Source: Thiogranum sp. | GTDB lineage: Bacteria > Pseudomonadota > Gammaproteobacteria > DSM-19610 | DNA length: 64,000 nucleotides | Direction: 5' to 3' | Assembly (NCBI GenBank): GCA_030148805.1 | Contig: JASBSS010000025.1 | Location: forward strand, 1-64,000 | Shown here: piece by piece, positions 20,571-29,694 of the stretch | Layout: every line of letters starts with the position of its first letter | How positions within the stretch are numbered: the stretch's first letter is position 1 | Translations under genes and position numbers: made by a program | The notes under the pieces: generated by a model | What the model was told of the DNA's origin: nothing | Database searches by the model: none | What the model saw: only the letters and a program-made list of their open reading frames with translations

Positions 20571-21614
20571 TCACTGCGCTTTTGCCTCGCGCTCGACTTC
20601 GCGCGCCTCGTCCCAATCCGCGCCCTCGACCACAGGCGGCGACTGCTGCGCCGGCGCCTGCTGCGCATACACCAATTCGAAGAATGCCGGAAAATGATCC
20701 GAGCCCATACGTCCCAGCCGTTTCAGCGCCCGCAAGCGAAAGTGCGCGGAGTGGAACACATGATCGAGGGGGAAACGGACGAGCGGCCATTTGGCGTTGA
20801 AGGTGCTGTACATGCCCCGCCCGATCCGAGGGTCCAGCAACTGGCTGATACGCTGGAACAGGCTGGTGGTGTGCGACCAGGCGACGTCATTGAGGTCCCC
20901 GGCCACCAGCACCGGCCCCTGACAGTCGCGCGCCTCGCGTCCGACCTGGACCAGCTCGGCATCGCGCGGCGTGGTGTCCTGCGTCGGCCGGGGCGGTCGC
21001 GGATGCAGACAGAACAGGGTCACCGCCTGCGCTACGGGGACTTCCACCCGCGCGACGATCGAGGGCACGTCGTCTTCGATCAAATAGCGCACGCGCGCCT
21101 GGTGCAAGGGATAACGCGAGTACAGCAACATCCCGTAGGTGTTGTCCTGCACGGCCTTGACCGTATAGGGCAACGCGGTCTCCACCGGGGCCAACTCACG
21201 CTCCCACCAGGCGTCGGTTTCGACGGCCAGGAACAGATCCGGCGCCTGCTGCTCCAGTTGTTGCCGCAAGGTCTCGGCATGGCGGTTGTCCTGGAGCACA
21301 TTGGCCACCATGACCCGCAGCCGGCCCGCGGACGACTCCCGTGCCCATTGCGTCTGCACGCGATGCAGGCGCGTATAGGGCCAGATACGCCACGCCTGCA
21401 GCGCCAGCGAAGCGAGCAGCGCCGCGGCGAGCAACAGCCCAGCGGGGTCTCGAGGCCCCAACCAGGGCCACGCCAGCAACAGCACCAACGCAATGATTGC
21501 CAGCTGCAGGCGGGGAAAGTCGAAGCCACGCACCCACCAGGCCCGGGAGCGCACCAGCGGCAGCGCGGTGGCGACGATCACCAGCAGCGCCAGCAAGCCG
21601 ATCGCCAATGACAT
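20571..21614 (-). CDS. Membrane-anchored endonuclease/exonuclease/phosphatase family protein
   Basis: The 347-residue protein has three N-terminal hydrophobic segments (residues 1-85) and then an EEP fold: RVMVANVLQDN at the first strand, the metal-binding Glu in FLAVETDAWW, VAGDLNDVAW, PLDHVFHS and GSDHFPAFFEL. The catalytic Asp/Asn/His set is visible. The enzyme domain is probably periplasmic. Relatives cleave phosphodiesters of nucleic acids or lipids; the substrate is not known. It converges with the YqaA gene. Confidence 0.85.
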   Translation of the reverse strand: MSLAIGLLALLVIVATALPLVRSRAWWVRGFDFPRLQLAIIALVLLLAWPWLGPRDPAGLLLAAALLASLALQAWRIWPYTRLHRVQTQWARESSAGRLRVMVANVLQDNRHAETLRQQLEQQAPDLFLAVETDAWWERELAPVETALPYTVKAVQDNTYGMLLYSRYPLHQARVRYLIEDDVPSIVARVEVPVAQAVTLFCLHPRPPRPTQDTTPRDAELVQVGREARDCQGPVLVAGDLNDVAWSHTTSLFQRISQLLDPRIGRGMYSTFNAKWPLVRFPLDHVFHSAHFRLRALKRLGRMGSDHFPAFFELVYAQQAPAQQSPPVVEGADWDEAREVEREAKAQ

Positions 21615-22044
21615 TCGCTTTATCCTTAAAGGCTGAGAGAACAGGAATCCTGGCGCTCACCGCTAGCGACTGGCTACGCGAGCGCACGTTCAAAGCCCAG
21701 AGTAACCCGCCTGATAAGAAGGAAGCAACCGCCTCCAGATTTCACCTCAGTTCACGTGCCGCGCAACCTAGCTGGGCGGTCATTCGCTTACGGCTCACCG
21801 CGGTCGATCCGCCGCGCTATCGCCACCTCATGACGAGATCACGCGTGGCGGAGAAATAAGTCGTGGTAAAAAATGGACCGGGAATCGGCGCTCCCCCTTT
21901 TGGGCACCGACTCCCGGGTTGGCAAAGGGCCAACTGGGCAGGAAATCAATACGCGTTCTACGGGGATATACCTTCCGCCAGTACGATCCCTATGACCCCA
22001 TAGACGTAACGCGTTAAGCACCACCAGCGTCGAACTCTCATTGA
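21615..22044. other. Gene-poor 430-base gap with a hairpin
   Basis: No convincing gene was found. A 61-codon minus-strand frame (21839-22024) has no recognised motif. An imperfect 13-base stem pairs 21878-21890 with 21905-21917 around a loop with CCCCCTTTT. The gap lies between the EEP gene and the end of the metal island and could mark a former junction, but no terminal repeats or transposase were seen. Confidence 0.35.
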
Positions 22045-22365
22045 TCAGTCATCTCCAATCGAATAGGTCTCGCTGATGTCGCTCACGTAGATCCAACCGG
22101 CGTCCGGGCGCCCCGTGCGCCCGTGTTGACGAATGATATTCACCGCCAGGGCAACCCCGACTTCGTCCTGGCACACCAATTCCAGTTTCACTTCGGTGAT
22201 GACGCTGTCGCCGATTTCTATCGAGTAGTCCCGCTCCCTGTTGTCCAGGGCTTTGAGCAAACCCTTGACATCGATAACCGACAGGTTGCGGAAATTCGCC
22301 TGACACAGCTCGCGCACGACGTCTGCGACACGATTGCGATGGATAAACGCCTTTATCTCTTTCAC
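22045..22365 (-). CDS. PII-like signalling protein at the end of the metal operon
   Basis: The 106-residue protein matches the PII fold: MKEIKAFIHRNRVADVVREL at the start and NIIRQHGRTGRPDAGWIYVS at the nucleotide-binding end. The T-loop region is not GlnB-like and lacks the uridylylated Tyr51 context. Such divergent PII proteins are known beside heavy-metal RND pumps. It may sense a nucleotide or metal and bind a neighbouring transporter, which is inference. The start is GTG 22365 with GGGGAG eight bases upstream, 15 bases after the ZIP gene. Confidence 0.85.
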   Translation of the reverse strand: MKEIKAFIHRNRVADVVRELCQANFRNLSVIDVKGLLKALDNRERDYSIEIGDSVITEVKLELVCQDEVGVALAVNIIRQHGRTGRPDAGWIYVSDISETYSIGDD

Positions 22366-22380
22366 GTCGAAATCTCCCCG

Positions 22381-23115
22381 TTAGTCCTGTCCCAGACCCG
22401 CTGAGATCAGGGTAAAAAGCACGAAACCCAGCACCATGGCGAGGACCGAACCGCGCTTGTCTTTTGCGCTTTCGTGCGCTTCGCTGATCATGTCCTCGAC
22501 CGCAGCCACCGTCAGTAAACCGGAGATAAACACCAGCGCACCCACCTGAACCAGCTCGCTCTGATTGCGCAGCAGAAAATAGGCGCCGACCGCCGCGATC
22601 AAGGCCGGAACGGCGAACGCCAGCGACAAGAGCATGCGCCGGCTCTGCGCCACCCCCTTGTCGCGCAGATTGGCGACCGTGGCGAAACCCTCTGGAACAT
22701 CCGCCAACATCTGGCCTAAGGCCAGCAACAGGGCCAAGCCGGTACCGAGGCTGGCACCCACGCCGATCATCAGACCGTCGCTGAACAAATCCACCGCGAC
22801 CGCGATATAGATGACCCACATGCGCGCCAAATCCGTCGCACCCGACGGCTGCGCGCGCAGCGCCAAGGTTTGCAAACCCAGGTAGGCGCTGCCGCCCAAC
22901 CCAAACGCCGTGCCGACCACCCAGCCAGAGGTGCTTTGCAGCGCATGCGGCAGCAGTTCAATCGCCACGATGGCCAATACGATTCCCGCCGAAGCATGCA
23001 ATGCGCGGTTGAGATTGATTTTCGAGGGACGCCATAACTCAGCCAGCATGCCGCCGGCGAAATTGCCGGCGGCGGGCAACAGGGCCAGCGACACGACGGT
23101 GGCCAACTCGCTCAC
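22381..23115 (-). CDS. ZIP family divalent metal transporter
   Basis: From GTG 23115 the product is 244 residues with about eight membrane segments. ZIP signatures are HASAGIVLAIVAIELLPHAL in an early helix and DLFSDGLMIGVGASLGTG then GQMLADVPEGFATV in the metal-binding helices, although the usual second His is replaced by Asp and Pro-Glu in these positions. It probably moves Zn2+ or a similar ion across the inner membrane. GTGA overlaps the stop of the RND gene, showing coupling. Much of the longer open frame upstream is a shadow of the RND gene. Confidence 0.87.
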   Translation of the reverse strand: MSELATVVSLALLPAAGNFAGGMLAELWRPSKINLNRALHASAGIVLAIVAIELLPHALQSTSGWVVGTAFGLGGSAYLGLQTLALRAQPSGATDLARMWVIYIAVAVDLFSDGLMIGVGASLGTGLALLLALGQMLADVPEGFATVANLRDKGVAQSRRMLLSLAFAVPALIAAVGAYFLLRNQSELVQVGALVFISGLLTVAAVEDMISEAHESAKDKRGSVLAMVLGFVLFTLISAGLGQD

Positions 23116-26100
23116 TGGCGCCGTTCCGCCCGGGTTTCGAGCCACTCGTAGATCACCGGCAGCAGCACCAGGGTCAGAAGCGTGGAGGTGATCAGTCCGC
23201 CCACCACTACGGCCGCCAACGGCCGCTGGGTCTCCGCCCCGACGCCGCTGGAAAGCAACATGGGGATCAGCCCGAGAATGGCCACGCTGGCGGTCATCAT
23301 CACGGGACGCAGCCGCAGCTCCGCCCCTTGGCGTACCGCCTCTTGCACACTGAGCCCCTTCTCGCGCTGCTCGTTGATGAACGACACCAGCACGATGCCA
23401 TTGAGCATGGCGACACCGAACACGGCGATAAAACCGATCGCCGAGGGCACCGACAGATACTGACCGCTGATGAACAGCGCCACCAGACCGCCAATGGTGG
23501 CGAAAGGCACATTGGCGATAATCAGGGTCGCGTACTTGATCGAATTGAACGCCGTGTAGAGCAGCACGAAAATGAAGAAGATCGTCAGCGGCACGATGAT
23601 CGACAAGCGCTGCAAGGCCCGCTGCTGATTCTCGAACGCCCCACCCCACTCGATCCAGTACCCCGGTGGCAGTTCCACCGCTTGCTCGATCGCCGCGTTG
23701 GCGTCTTTGACAAAACCGTCGACGTCGCGCCCGCGAACGTCCATCTGAATCACGGCGTAGCGCTGCAGTTGTTCCCGGCGCACAAAGGAATAACCCTCGG
23801 CGGTCGAGACTTCGGCGACCCGCGACAGCGGCACGATGGCGTCGCTGGCCGTACGCAACGGAATATTGCGGATCGACTCCACGGAAGCCTTGGACGCGTC
23901 GTTGATCCGCGCGGTGATGTCGAAGCGCTTAACGCCGTCGATCAGCGTCGAAACCGGTTGGTTGCCGATACCCGTTCTGACCACCGTCAGCACATCGTCG
24001 GCATTCAACCCATAGCGCGCCAGGGAATCGCGATCCACCCTGATCCGAATCTGCGGCTTGCCGATATTGGCCTCGAGCGACAAATCGGCCACGCCCGGCA
24101 CGCCGGCCACCGCGTTCTTGATCGCGTTGCTCAGCCGGTCGAGTTCACCCAGATCCTCACCATAGAGTTTGGCCGCCAGGGTAGCGCGCACCCCGGAGAT
24201 CAACTCCTCGACCCGCATCTGAATCGGCTGGGTGAAGGCGATGACCGCCGTGGGAACGGTGCGTTCCAGCTCCTCGCGCATGGCGTCGGCGAGCTCTTCG
24301 ATCGAGCGAGACCAGGTATCCTTGGGCTTCAAGCCGGTATAGATCTCCATATAGTTCACGTCCGCCGTCTCGCCCTTTTCGGCGCGCCCGATCATGGCGA
24401 TAGTGGTTTCAACTTCGGGAAACTTTCCCAACGTCTGCTCGATACGTTTGGAGATTTCTATCGACTGGTCCAACGAGGTCGACGGAATGGAGGTGACCCG
24501 CCACATGATCGACCCCTCCTGCAACGTCGGCATAAATTCCTTGCCGAGCAGCGGAAACAGCGCTAGGCTGCCGAGCAGCAGAACCACCGCCGAGATGACC
24601 ACCGTTTTGCGATGCAGCAGCGACCAGGCCAGCAACGGCAGGTAGCCGCGCTTGATCCAGCGCACCAGCAACGTGTCGCGCTCTTCCTTCGGCTTTAGGA
24701 TCAGCGCGGCCAACACTGGAATGATCGTCAGCGTCAACAACAACGAGCCGGCCATGGCAAAGCTGATGTTGAAAGCCATGGGCTTGAATAGCTTGCCTTC
24801 CAGACCCTGGAGACTGAACAGGGGCAGGAACACCACGATAATGATCATGATGGCGAAGGTGATGGGGTTGGCGACTTCGCGCGCCGCGCTCAACACCGCG
24901 GCGCTGCGGTCTACCCGTTCACCCTTCTCGCGCCGCTCGGCCATGATGCGAAACGCGTTTTCCGTCATCACGACGGCGCCATCGACCATCATGCCGATAC
25001 CGATCGCCAGCCCGGCCAGCGACATGAGATTGGCCGACAGACCCACCTGCTCCATGAAGATGAACGCGATCAGCATGGCCAGCGGCAGCGCCGCGATAAC
25101 CACTATCGCCGAGCGCAGCTCGCCGAGAAAGAGAAACAGCACCACAGCCACCAGGATCGAACCTTCGATCAATGCCCGCTCGGCGGTGGCGACCGCTTTC
25201 TCAACCAGCTCGGTACGCTCGTAAACCGGCTTGATTTCCACATCCTCGGGTAAGGCCGATTGCGCGGTGGCCACCTTCTGCTTGACCGCCTCGACCACAT
25301 CGGCGGCGTTGGTGCCGATGCGAGCCAAGGCCATGCCCAGCACGACTTCTTTGCCGTCACGCGTGACCGCGCCGAAGCGCAGCGCCGGTGCCTGCTCGAT
25401 GCGGGCCACGTCGCGCAGGTACACCGGGGTGCCGTCGACCACCTTGACCATGATGTTGCCGATATCGCGCTCATCGGCGACCAGTCCCAGGCCGCGCACC
25501 AGATATTGCTCCGGCCCCAGGTTGACATACTGCCCCCCCACCTGGCGATTGTTGGCTTCGATGACCGCCATGACGTCCTTGTATCCCAGACCGTACTTGA
25601 TCAGCCGCAGCGGATCGATCACCACCTGAAACTGACGCTCCTGCCCGCCCCAGGACATGACATCGTCGACGCCGGGCGCGGTGCGCAGGATCAGGCGCAC
25701 GGTCCAGTCCTGAACCGTGCGCAGATCCATGTCGCTGAGACCGCCCTTGAGCTTCTCGTCGGCGCGCTCCACCGTATACCAGAACACCTGACCGAGCCCG
25801 GAGGTGTTCGGACCCATCTCCGGCTGACCGTATTCCTTGGGCATGCGGTTACTGACTTCCTGCAGCCGCTCCATCACCAGCCGGCGGGCGAAATAGATGT
25901 CCATGTCGTCCTCGAAATACACCGAGACATACGACAGACCGAACAGACTCACCGAGCGGATCTGAGTCACGCCGGGAAGACCCGCCATGCCCGACTCGAC
26001 CGGGAAGGTCAGCAACTGCTCCACATCTTCGGCCGCCAGGCCGGGTGATTCGGTGTAGATATTGACCTGCACCGGCGTGACATCGGGAAAAGCGTCGATG

Positions 26101-26204
26101 GGGATGGTGGTCACGGCCCGCCAGCCGAGAAAACCGATCACCAGGAAGGCGATGATCACCAGGAATTTGTACCGCAGCGAGGTTTCAACCAGTTTGTTCA
26201 ACAT
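23112..26204 (-). CDS. Heavy-metal efflux RND pump (CzcA/CusA family)
   Basis: The 1030-residue protein has the RND layout: the first helix at about 10-30, a large periplasmic loop beginning IPIDAFPDVTPVQVNIYTES, a helix bundle, and a second repeat. In helix 4 it reads IGIGMMVDGAVVMTEN. This differs from both the Czc form (DFG first) and the Cus form (DAAxxMIEN), and the three methionines of CusA are not all present. It exports metal with the adaptor and outer-membrane genes upstream. ATG 26204 has GAGGA eight bases before it. The substrate is unresolved; Zn/Co/Cd/Ni seems likelier than Cu. Confidence 0.93.
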   Translation of the reverse strand: MLNKLVETSLRYKFLVIIAFLVIGFLGWRAVTTIPIDAFPDVTPVQVNIYTESPGLAAEDVEQLLTFPVESGMAGLPGVTQIRSVSLFGLSYVSVYFEDDMDIYFARRLVMERLQEVSNRMPKEYGQPEMGPNTSGLGQVFWYTVERADEKLKGGLSDMDLRTVQDWTVRLILRTAPGVDDVMSWGGQERQFQVVIDPLRLIKYGLGYKDVMAVIEANNRQVGGQYVNLGPEQYLVRGLGLVADERDIGNIMVKVVDGTPVYLRDVARIEQAPALRFGAVTRDGKEVVLGMALARIGTNAADVVEAVKQKVATAQSALPEDVEIKPVYERTELVEKAVATAERALIEGSILVAVVLFLFLGELRSAIVVIAALPLAMLIAFIFMEQVGLSANLMSLAGLAIGIGMMVDGAVVMTENAFRIMAERREKGERVDRSAAVLSAAREVANPITFAIMIIIVVFLPLFSLQGLEGKLFKPMAFNISFAMAGSLLLTLTIIPVLAALILKPKEERDTLLVRWIKRGYLPLLAWSLLHRKTVVISAVVLLLGSLALFPLLGKEFMPTLQEGSIMWRVTSIPSTSLDQSIEISKRIEQTLGKFPEVETTIAMIGRAEKGETADVNYMEIYTGLKPKDTWSRSIEELADAMREELERTVPTAVIAFTQPIQMRVEELISGVRATLAAKLYGEDLGELDRLSNAIKNAVAGVPGVADLSLEANIGKPQIRIRVDRDSLARYGLNADDVLTVVRTGIGNQPVSTLIDGVKRFDITARINDASKASVESIRNIPLRTASDAIVPLSRVAEVSTAEGYSFVRREQLQRYAVIQMDVRGRDVDGFVKDANAAIEQAVELPPGYWIEWGGAFENQQRALQRLSIIVPLTIFFIFVLLYTAFNSIKYATLIIANVPFATIGGLVALFISGQYLSVPSAIGFIAVFGVAMLNGIVLVSFINEQREKGLSVQEAVRQGAELRLRPVMMTASVAILGLIPMLLSSGVGAETQRPLAAVVVGGLITSTLLTLVLLPVIYEWLETRAERRQ

Positions 26205-26214
26205 GCCCAATTCC

Positions 26215-27393
26215 TCAATGACCGTGGCCTTCGCCCATTTGCGATTTGAGCGCCAGCGATTTCAATAAAAAGGCGCCTTTGACCACCACCTCGTCGCCGG
26301 CCATCAGACCGGATTTGATTTCGGTCCAGCCGCCGCGGCTGACACCGGTCTCGACCGGCTGGGAATGCAGTTCCTCGCCTTCGACCCGGAACACCGTCTG
26401 GCTGCCCTGCATCAACACCAGGGCGTCCCCAGGGACAGCGAGAACGGCCTGCGACGCTGCCGTCTGCAAGGCCACGTCGACGTAATCGCCGGCTGTGAGC
26501 CGGGCGTCGCCGCCATCCACTTCGATGCGCACCGGATGCGTGCGCGTACTGGTGTCGACGCGGGAATACCGTTGAATCACCCGCCCATCCAACCACTGAC
26601 GTCCGTCGCGGCTGACACGCACCGGCGTACCGACGCTGACTTTGTCCGCGTCCTGGGGATTGAGCTGGGCTTCGACCCAGGGTTTACTGAGGTCGGAAAT
26701 TTCAAACAGCACCTTGCCGGGGGTCACATATTCGCCCAGCACAAAAGCATCGCTGATCACTCTGCCGGCCTGGGGCGAAAACAGATCGAACTCGCCGGTC
26801 GCACGCGCGCCGTCCGCCCCCTTGACCAGGACGGCGATCTGTTTATCGGTCATGCCATAGGCACGCACCGCCGCATACGCCCGTTGGCGCGCCACCTGCG
26901 CGGCGATATAGCGCTTTTCCGAGACCACCTTGCGTCCCAGCTGTTTCACCCGGCGCCATTCCTGATCCGATTCGATCAGATCGCCCTGCGCCTGCGCGAC
27001 TTCGACGCTGGAGAGCGTCACCAGCGGTTGTCCAGATTCCACCTCGTCGCCCAGGCGGGCATGGCGCGCAACGATCTGGGCGCCGACTCGCGGCGTTATC
27101 TGCGCCGAGCGATAGGCGTTCAACTGCACCTCCCCCGGCGCGGTCAGCGTTTCGCGCAGCGGCTGGGCCGTTACCGGCGCGGTTTCAATCCCCTGTGCGC
27201 GACGCTGCGCGGCGGACAGTTTGATACCGCCCTCCTCGTGAGCGCCTTGCTCTTGCGTACCTTCCTCGTGCGAAGCCTTTGCCGCGACGCCGTTCGCCGG
27301 GTTTTGCTGTTGGGCGGCCAGCACACCTGGCGGCAAGGTTGCGCCAAGGCTGATAAGGCCGACTAACATTGCCTGGATAACTAGTAAGTTCAT
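26215..27393 (-). CDS. RND efflux periplasmic adaptor (CzcB/CusB-like)
   Basis: The 392-residue membrane-fusion protein has a signal sequence (MNLLVIQAMLVGLISLGATL, cut near residue 27), a Glu/His-rich stretch, a lipoyl domain (APGEVQLNAYRSAQITPRVG), a helical hairpin, and beta-barrel and proximal domains. It ends GEGHGH, a possible metal site. It bridges the pump and the outer-membrane channel. ATG 27393 is chosen for GGAG nine bases upstream and the signal peptide right after it; an alternative ATG at 27438 overlaps the channel gene's stop. Confidence 0.9.
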   Translation of the reverse strand: MNLLVIQAMLVGLISLGATLPPGVLAAQQQNPANGVAAKASHEEGTQEQGAHEEGGIKLSAAQRRAQGIETAPVTAQPLRETLTAPGEVQLNAYRSAQITPRVGAQIVARHARLGDEVESGQPLVTLSSVEVAQAQGDLIESDQEWRRVKQLGRKVVSEKRYIAAQVARQRAYAAVRAYGMTDKQIAVLVKGADGARATGEFDLFSPQAGRVISDAFVLGEYVTPGKVLFEISDLSKPWVEAQLNPQDADKVSVGTPVRVSRDGRQWLDGRVIQRYSRVDTSTRTHPVRIEVDGGDARLTAGDYVDVALQTAASQAVLAVPGDALVLMQGSQTVFRVEGEELHSQPVETGVSRGGWTEIKSGLMAGDEVVVKGAFLLKSLALKSQMGEGHGH

Positions 27394-27434
27394 TCGTTGA
27401 ATCTCCGCAAATAGATCGTGGGTATCGGGACGCG

Positions 27435-28700
27435 TCATGGCGAAACCGCTGGGTCGAGCCAGGCAGCCACCTGTCCGCTGGCGACCAGCCAATCAGCCCA
27501 GGCCTGCCATAAGCGGCGCTGCACGTCCAAGGCGTTGGCGCGGGTGTCGAGTGTCTGATTGAGTTGCAGCAGATAGTCGGCGGTACTCATTTCCCCGGCG
27601 CGCCAGATGCGCTCCAGAAGATCGATCTGACTACCCAGGCTGGCCTGACCACTGCCCTGCCACACCTCCCACGCGCCGCGGCTCAGACGATAGCGATCGG
27701 CGGCCGACAGCAGGCGCGCCCGCGCCCGGCGGTAGTTGTCTTGCAGTGACTCCTGCGCCTGCGTCAACTCGGCCGCGGCGACGTCGACTTCGGCGCGAAA
27801 GTTGTTGCGCAGATATAGGGGAATGCTCAGCGTCACACCGGCCAGATTGAAACGGTCGTCGTTGCCGTTGCGAAATGCCTGTTCCTGGCCGGCGCGAACG
27901 CCGATGGTGGGGTCCGGGCGACGCTCGCGGCGGCGCAATTCGACGGCGGCGCGAGCGGCATCGACGCCTGCCCGTAGCGCCTGCAACTGCGGCAAACGCT
28001 GGAGCAGGGTGTCGGCTTCGAAGGCTTGCAGCGGGGGAATGTCTTGCGGCAATGCCGGCCAGTCGCTACTCAGGTTTCCACTTAGCGCCGCCAATGCCTG
28101 TTGCGCTTCGATGCGATCGGCAGCGGCCTGCGAGAGCTGCAAGCGCGCCCGTGTCTGCGCCAGGCTCGCCAGGTCCAGCTCGACCTGGTTGAGATCGCCG
28201 GCACGGCGGCGCTTGTCAGCCAGGTCAAAAAAGCGCTGCATCAATGTCAGGCGCTCTTGGGCGAGCCGATGCACTGCCAGCGCTGTCTGCCAGGTTCCCA
28301 GACCAGCGAGCAGCTCGCCCACCAGTTGCTGGCTGAGCGCCGCATACTGGGCGCGCGCCGCCGCCAGTTCGGCGTCGGCGACATCGCTGCGGGCGCCGCG
28401 TTTATCGGTCCAGTCGAGCGTCTGGCTTAAACCGATGGAACCGGCACGAGTCTCGGCCTGTTCGGCGTCCAACTCGAGCGCGGGATTATACAGCGGACGC
28501 CCGGCGCCCCTGAGGCGCGCCTCAGCGGCGTCCACCGCCGCGCGCGCGGCGCGTACCGCGGGGTTTTGCGCCAAAGTCTGACGGATCAGATCATTCAGCG
28601 CCGGATCGGCCGCGGGCTGCGCCGCCGCCGACAGACTCGCCAGCGCGAGCCAGGCAGCCAGGCAGGCTGAGGCCGGCCGCCGGAAGAAAAAGGGTCCCAT
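27435..28700 (-). CDS. TolC-family outer membrane efflux protein (CzcC/CusC-like)
   Basis: The 421-residue protein has a signal peptide (cut after about residue 27) and two outer-membrane-efflux repeats of long alpha-helices (NPAVRAARAAVDAAEARLRG and related heptads; second half from about residue 210). It should form the exit duct of the metal pump. It is the first of the channel-adaptor-pump trio. Its ATG has only a distant GGAG. Confidence 0.9.
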   Translation of the reverse strand: MGPFFFRRPASACLAAWLALASLSAAAQPAADPALNDLIRQTLAQNPAVRAARAAVDAAEARLRGAGRPLYNPALELDAEQAETRAGSIGLSQTLDWTDKRGARSDVADAELAAARAQYAALSQQLVGELLAGLGTWQTALAVHRLAQERLTLMQRFFDLADKRRRAGDLNQVELDLASLAQTRARLQLSQAAADRIEAQQALAALSGNLSSDWPALPQDIPPLQAFEADTLLQRLPQLQALRAGVDAARAAVELRRRERRPDPTIGVRAGQEQAFRNGNDDRFNLAGVTLSIPLYLRNNFRAEVDVAAAELTQAQESLQDNYRRARARLLSAADRYRLSRGAWEVWQGSGQASLGSQIDLLERIWRAGEMSTADYLLQLNQTLDTRANALDVQRRLWQAWADWLVASGQVAAWLDPAVSP

Positions 28701-28780
28701 GAATCATTAGTCTCCACACAACACAGGTCAAGACACGCCACCGCATAAACGGCGCGCACAAGGTGCCTAACGGAAGAGAC

Positions 28781-29125
28781 TTAGATGTTTGGGGGAGGAA
28801 GCGGAGGTTCTTTGTCGCGCGAACTCAGCGCGGCGGCGACCGGTAGGAAAACACTACAGTTCTCGATGGACAATGCCGAGAGAAGCTGCGGCGTCAACCC
28901 AACGTAGTGCGCGCTGCCGTGACAACAATGATCACAAGGAACCGTATGCAGATCACCGCTATCGGGAGCGCAGCCATCGTCAAGGTGTTCGGCGTGCGGA
29001 TCGGCGGCCACGGACAGCACCTGATCATCCGCATGCGTCACACCTGCCTCGACCAAATCGGCCGCCCACGCCAGATTGGCGAAGAGAATGAAAAAGACCA
29101 GGAACTTGGCGATCAGCTGACGCAT
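28781..29125 (-). CDS. Small exported Cys/His-rich protein (CzcI-like)
   Basis: From ATG 29125 (AAGG upstream) the 114-residue product has a signal peptide (MRQLIAKFLVFFILFANLAW) and a mature part with HADD, PHAEHLDDG and the cluster VPCDHCCHGSAHYVGL. Small proteins of this type precede czc/cnr-type pump genes and are thought to bind metal or modulate induction. No enzymatic motif is seen. It is 80 bases upstream of the channel gene. The name is by context and composition, not by a diagnostic domain. Confidence 0.6.
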   Translation of the reverse strand: MRQLIAKFLVFFILFANLAWAADLVEAGVTHADDQVLSVAADPHAEHLDDGCAPDSGDLHTVPCDHCCHGSAHYVGLTPQLLSALSIENCSVFLPVAAALSSRDKEPPLPPPNI

Positions 29126-29205
29126 AAGTGGCAACCTTAACCCGTCAGGCGACGAAGATCAACGGATGCCGCCGGCCAATGCAGGGGTGCCCGCCGCCAC
29201 CGACT

Positions 29206-29694
29206 TCATTTCGATGGCTTGGCATTACGCTTATTGCGGTTATCCAAATCGTCGATAATGGGGCACCCGGCGGCCGCGCCGCGACAGAGATTCACCAGTA
29301 GCGACAATTCCTTGCGCAAGGCGTCCAGGGTTTCCATATGGGCTTCGACTTGTTTGAGCTTGTGGCGCGTCAACTCCCGCACCTCGTCGCGCGCCGCCTG
29401 CGGCGCGGCGCGCATCTCCAACAAGCGGGCGATTTCCTCCAGGGAGAAGTTCATCGTCTTCGCCCGCTGGATGAAACGCAGGCGCGACAAATCGCTCTCA
29501 CTGTAGCGGCGGGCACCGGAAGCCGCCCGCCCCACCCTGGGCAACAGAGCGATCTTTTCGTAGTAACGCAGGGTGTCGGCGCTGAAACCCGTCAGCTCGA
29601 TCACTTCTCCGATACGATAACCGCGCGCCGGAGTCTGCCCCTGCCCCCGGGCCGATGTCCGACGTTTAGTATGGGATGAAGAAGAAATACTCAT
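29206..29694 (-). CDS. MerR-family metal regulator, CueR-like
   Basis: The 162-residue protein has a ~24-residue Ser/Arg-rich extension, then the MerR DNA-binding domain (YRIGEVIELTGFSADTLRYY) and dimer helix. The metal loop is LCRGAAAGCPII, with Cys137 and Cys144. It has no Cys at the ZntR Cys79 position (RAAPQAARDE) and ends in CPII like CueR, suggesting a monovalent sensor, although loop spacing differs by one. Its start overlaps the end of the CcdA-like gene by 29 bases. It sits inside the operon it may control. Confidence 0.85.
   Translation of the reverse strand: MSISSSSHTKRRTSARGQGQTPARGYRIGEVIELTGFSADTLRYYEKIALLPRVGRAASGARRYSESDLSRLRFIQRAKTMNFSLEEIARLLEMRAAPQAARDEVRELTRHKLKQVEAHMETLDALRKELSLLVNLCRGAAAGCPIIDDLDNRNKRNAKPSK

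Noticed and set aside
21839-22024. 61-codon minus-strand gene
   Set aside because: No ribosome site, no recognised motif and no coupling to a neighbour; kept only as part of the gap description.
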